Source: Dehalococcoidia bacterium
GTDB taxonomy: Bacteria > Chloroflexota > Dehalococcoidia > SHYD01
Assembly: GCA_009692945.1 (NCBI GenBank)
Contig: SHYD01000011.1
Location: forward strand, 1 to 47,305
DNA length: 47,305 nt
Reading direction: 5' to 3'
Shown: positions 45,352-47,305 of the stretch, one piece after another
How the letters are laid out: every line of letters begins with the position of its first letter
Position numbering within the stretch: position 1 is the first letter of the stretch
Made by a program: the position numbers and the translations under genes
The notes under the pieces: model-generated
The model's database searches: none
The model's input: the letters and a program-made list of their open reading frames with translations, nothing else
Told to the model about the DNA's origin: nothing

Positions 45352-46725
45352 TCACTGCACCAGGCTCAGGGTTTCGGAGGCGGGCGCCGCACCGTGGGTG
45401 ACAGCCCGGCCCACGCTCCAATAGGTGAAGCCGAAGGCCCGCATCTGGGCGGGGTCGTACAAATTGCGGCCGTCCAAGATCACCGGCAACCGCAGCGCAT
45501 CACGAATGCGCCGCATATCCAGCCGTTTGAACTCGTTCCACTCCGTAACGATGATCAGCGCGTCGGCATCCTTGGCCGCTTCGTAGGCGTCCTGGCACAG
45601 GATGACCCGCGGCAGGATGCCGTCGGCCTGCACCTTGGCCATCGCCGCCGGGTCGTAGGCTTTAACCACGGCGCCGGCGGTCTCCAGCAGGTGAATGATG
45701 TCGAGGGAGGGCGCCTCGCGGATGTCGTCGGTGCCGGGTTTGAAGCTCAGGCCCAGCACCGCCACCGTGCGCCCCTCCAGCCCCCTCACCCCGGCGTCAG
45801 GCGCCACGCTGGCCAGCAACTCCCGCAGCCGCTGAACGATCAGGCGGCGCTGGTCGCGGTTGATATCCATCACCGCTCGCAGCAACTGGGGGTGGCAGCC
45901 ATGGATGGCGGCCTCGTGCTCCAGCGCCCGTACGTCCTTGGGCAGACAACTGCCGCCGTAGCCGATACCGGCGTCCAAATAGCCCTGGCCGATGCGGGAG
46001 TCCAGCCCCATACCGCGGGCGACTTCCTTCACATCTGCGCCGACCTTCTCGCAGATCGCGGCGATCTCGTTGATGAAGGCAATTCGGGTTGCCAGGAACG
46101 CATTCGAGGCGTACTTGATCATCTCGGCGGTGTTGAGGTCGGTGATGATCACGGGGCAATCGAAGGAGGCGTAGAGCGCCGCCACCTGCTCCGCGGCAGC
46201 GCGGTCGGTGGCGCCTAACACCACCCGGTCCGGCTGCAGGAAGTCCCGGACCGCCGTCCCCTCCCGGGTGAATTCCGGGTTCGACACCACGGCGAAGGGA
46301 ACCCGCCCGTTCACCCGTTTGATGATGGCGGTCACCAAGTCGCCGGTCCCAATGGGGACGGTGCTGCGGTTGACCACCACGACGTTTTTTTCGACGTGCC
46401 GGGCGATGCCTTCAGCCGCCTGCCGCACCTGGCTCATGTCCGCTTCGCCGCCGATGCCGGAGGGCGTGTTGACAGCAATGAACACAAAATCGGCGTCGCG
46501 CAGCCCCTCGCCGTAATCGCCGGTGAAGGCCAGCCGCTTGGCGCGGACGTTGCGGTCGACCAGTTCGGCCAGCCCGGGTTCGTAGATGGGAAGCTGGCCC
46601 CGTTGCAACATCGCCACCTTCTCCTCGGCGATGTCGATGCAGCGGACATCATTGCCGAGATCAGCGAAACAGGTCCCGGTCACCAGGCCCACGTAGCCGG
46701 TGCCGATGACGGCGATGTTACTCAA
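45352..46725 (-). CDS. ugd: UDP-glucose 6-dehydrogenase
   Basis: Oxidises UDP-glucose to UDP-glucuronate for polysaccharide synthesis. The 457-aa product has the N-terminal Rossmann motif [19 protein letters not shown], the substrate segment SNPEFTREG, the catalytic Cys260 in YGGSCLPKD and the C-terminal UDP-binding region with [16 protein letters not shown]. The UDP-glucose rather than GDP-mannose preference is inferred from overall similarity. It is the first gene of the leftward run ugd-nuoEFG. Its presence ahead of respiratory genes looks coincidental. Confidence 0.92.
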   Translation of the reverse strand: MSNIAVIGTGYVGLVTGTCFADLGNDVRCIDIAEEKVAMLQRGQLPIYEPGLAELVDRNVRAKRLAFTGDYGEGLRDADFVFIAVNTPSGIGGEADMSQVRQAAEGIARHVEKNVVVVNRSTVPIGTGDLVTAIIKRVNGRVPFAVVSNPEFTREGTAVRDFLQPDRVVLGATDRAAAEQVAALYASFDCPVIITDLNTAEMIKYASNAFLATRIAFINEIAAICEKVGADVKEVARGMGLDSRIGQGYLDAGIGYGGSCLPKDVRALEHEAAIHGCHPQLLRAVMDINRDQRRLIVQRLRELLASVAPDAGVRGLEGRTVAVLGLSFKPGTDDIREAPSLDIIHLLETAGAVVKAYDPAAMAKVQADGILPRVILCQDAYEAAKDADALIIVTEWNEFKRLDMRRIRDALRLPVILDGRNLYDPAQMRAFGFTYWSVGRAVTHGAAPASETLSLVQ

Positions 46726-46813
46726 GGGATCGCTCCTCTGTGGCGTCCAGGCAATCCGCGGAAGGCAGGAGCGGGGCGAGGGGCATTGTGCTTTTCTTCA
46801 CCATTTGCGCCCT

Positions 46814-46819
46814 ATTATA
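46814..46819 (-). promoter_or_regulatory. -10 box of the ugd-nuoEFG promoter
   Basis: The minus strand has a perfect TATAAT (46819 to 46814) in CCGTATAATAGGG. Transcription would start about 80 nt before the ugd ATG. A -35 at the right distance is weak (TTCCGT). This is the only strong -10 in the gap. Confidence 0.45.
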
Positions 46820-46920
46820 CGGAAGGGTGCGCCGGAACGGAAGGCGGAGTCGAGAGAGTATCCGCAGATTGCGCAGATTTCCGCAGATGTGCGAACAGTG
46901 AAACCGCAAAAACAGGGTGT

Positions 46921-47104
46921 CCAGCGGGTCTCCCGCTGGCGGGGTTTGAGGGGTGTCCCCTCATATACCCTTACCCTTCTTTTTTCCCTCGGGGAGGGGT
47001 TTGCGCTGAGTTCCGCTGCAATGACGGACGTGAACGAGGTGCGCTGATAATTCGCACCTTGTCACGGTCCGGTGGTGCCTGGTCATGGGTGTCTGAGTAG
47101 TTAC
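46921..47104 (+). repeat. Structured repeat type C, divergent relative of the A and B elements
   Basis: Two perfect hairpins lie in tandem: CCAGCGGG-TCT-CCCGCTGG (46921-46939) and TGAGGGG-TGT-CCCCTCA (46947-46963). They are followed by a pyrimidine-rich stretch, a T-run and CCCTCGGGGAGGGG, the same order as in the A and B cores. At 47093-47104, CTGAGTAGTTAC matches the right end of B copy 2. A further hairpin AGGTGCG/CGCACCT spans 47037-47059. The left limit could not be set. Direct repeats of CCGCAGAT occur at about 46860 and 46878. Confidence 0.55.
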
Positions 47105-47305
47105 GAGGTGTTCGATCAGGTTGACACCCAGCAGTTCCATACCTAGGAGGCTGGTGTTTTCGTGACCGGGTGGGATCATGACGGTGCGTACTAAAATTGG
47201 GGACGCGTAGAGGACAGGGGGCAACCATGCGACGAAGCGAGCGAAGCGTGCACCAGCCCGCTGCGGGAGCGTGGGGCCTCCGGTTGCCGCGATGACCCTG
47301 GGCAT
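47105..47305. other. Unassigned end region
   Basis: An open frame of 114 codons on the minus strand runs from the window edge to 46961, but it crosses the structured repeat and its product resembles no family I know. It may be the truncated end of a gene lying to the right or non-coding. Nothing else was recognised in these 201 bases. Confidence 0.25.

Noticed and set aside
46961..47305. A partial protein gene at the right edge
   Set aside because: The frame crosses a structured repeat, has a Lys/Gly-rich unlikely C-terminus and no family resemblance. Recorded only as an unassigned region.

Overview
This is a GC-rich, gene-dense bacterial chromosome segment of 47.3 kb with about 40 protein genes. 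No phage genes, CRISPR array, rRNA or tRNA were recognised. The gene content fits an aerobic or facultative bacterium, and I infer a member of Chloroflexota: an R3H/SpoIIIAA-like ATPase next to tmk, GldAFG-DUF4340 genes joined to ResA/ResB, a long NuoF, and NuoM/NuoN away from NuoEFG. No ribosomal RNA is present to confirm this. GTG and TTG starts are common.

Layout. 206-1802 (+): CCA-adding enzyme with a leaderless-looking promoter, then a small cysteine-rich protein. 1826-11959 (-): read in the direction of transcription, ligA, mreB, mreC, a mobile repeat, pdxS, pdxT, an acetyltransferase, an R3H ATPase, tmk and a TPR protein. 12228-19415 (+): a histidine run (hisH, hisA, hisF, hisIE) interrupted by a ferritin-like/VIT1 iron protein (MbfA type), folC and a small membrane protein, then a methyltransferase. 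19694-22614 (+): nuoM-nuoN as a separate two-gene unit. 22856-29723 (-): a compact eight-gene operon encoding a Gld-type ABC transporter, a DUF4340 lipoprotein, a ResA/TlpA thioredoxin, ResB, a glutaredoxin-like protein and a DUF2085 membrane protein. 30093-33956 (+): cyclic-nucleotide-binding-domain protein, NIPSNAP protein, RNase D and a short-chain dehydrogenase. 34295-36997 (+): aconitase. 37236-46725 (-): in transcription order ugd, nuoE, nuoF, nuoG and mutS.

The most unusual content lies between genes. Most of the larger gaps hold a copy of a 165-185 bp element: five of type A (7751, 19433, 29820, 39882, 42783), two of type B (22634, 33963) and one more divergent relative (about 46921). 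Type A has terminal inverted repeats starting GTAA/GTAT. Two copies (39882 and 42783) are flanked by perfect 8-bp target duplications, so these are non-autonomous transposable elements (MITEs). One inserted between nuoF and nuoG and rebuilt the nuoG ribosome binding site. All types share an inner core of two GC-rich hairpins followed by a T-run, although stem sequences and outer ends differ. That suggests selection on structure. No transposase is present in the window.

Promoters with an extended -10 of the form TGCTA(T/G)NNT recur upstream of ligA, hisH, nuoM and gldA. Other points of interest are a NuoF whose C-terminal ferredoxin domain has lost most cluster ligands, a NuoG with a doubled CX2CX5C motif, and an RNase D with Glu at a usually Asp catalytic position.
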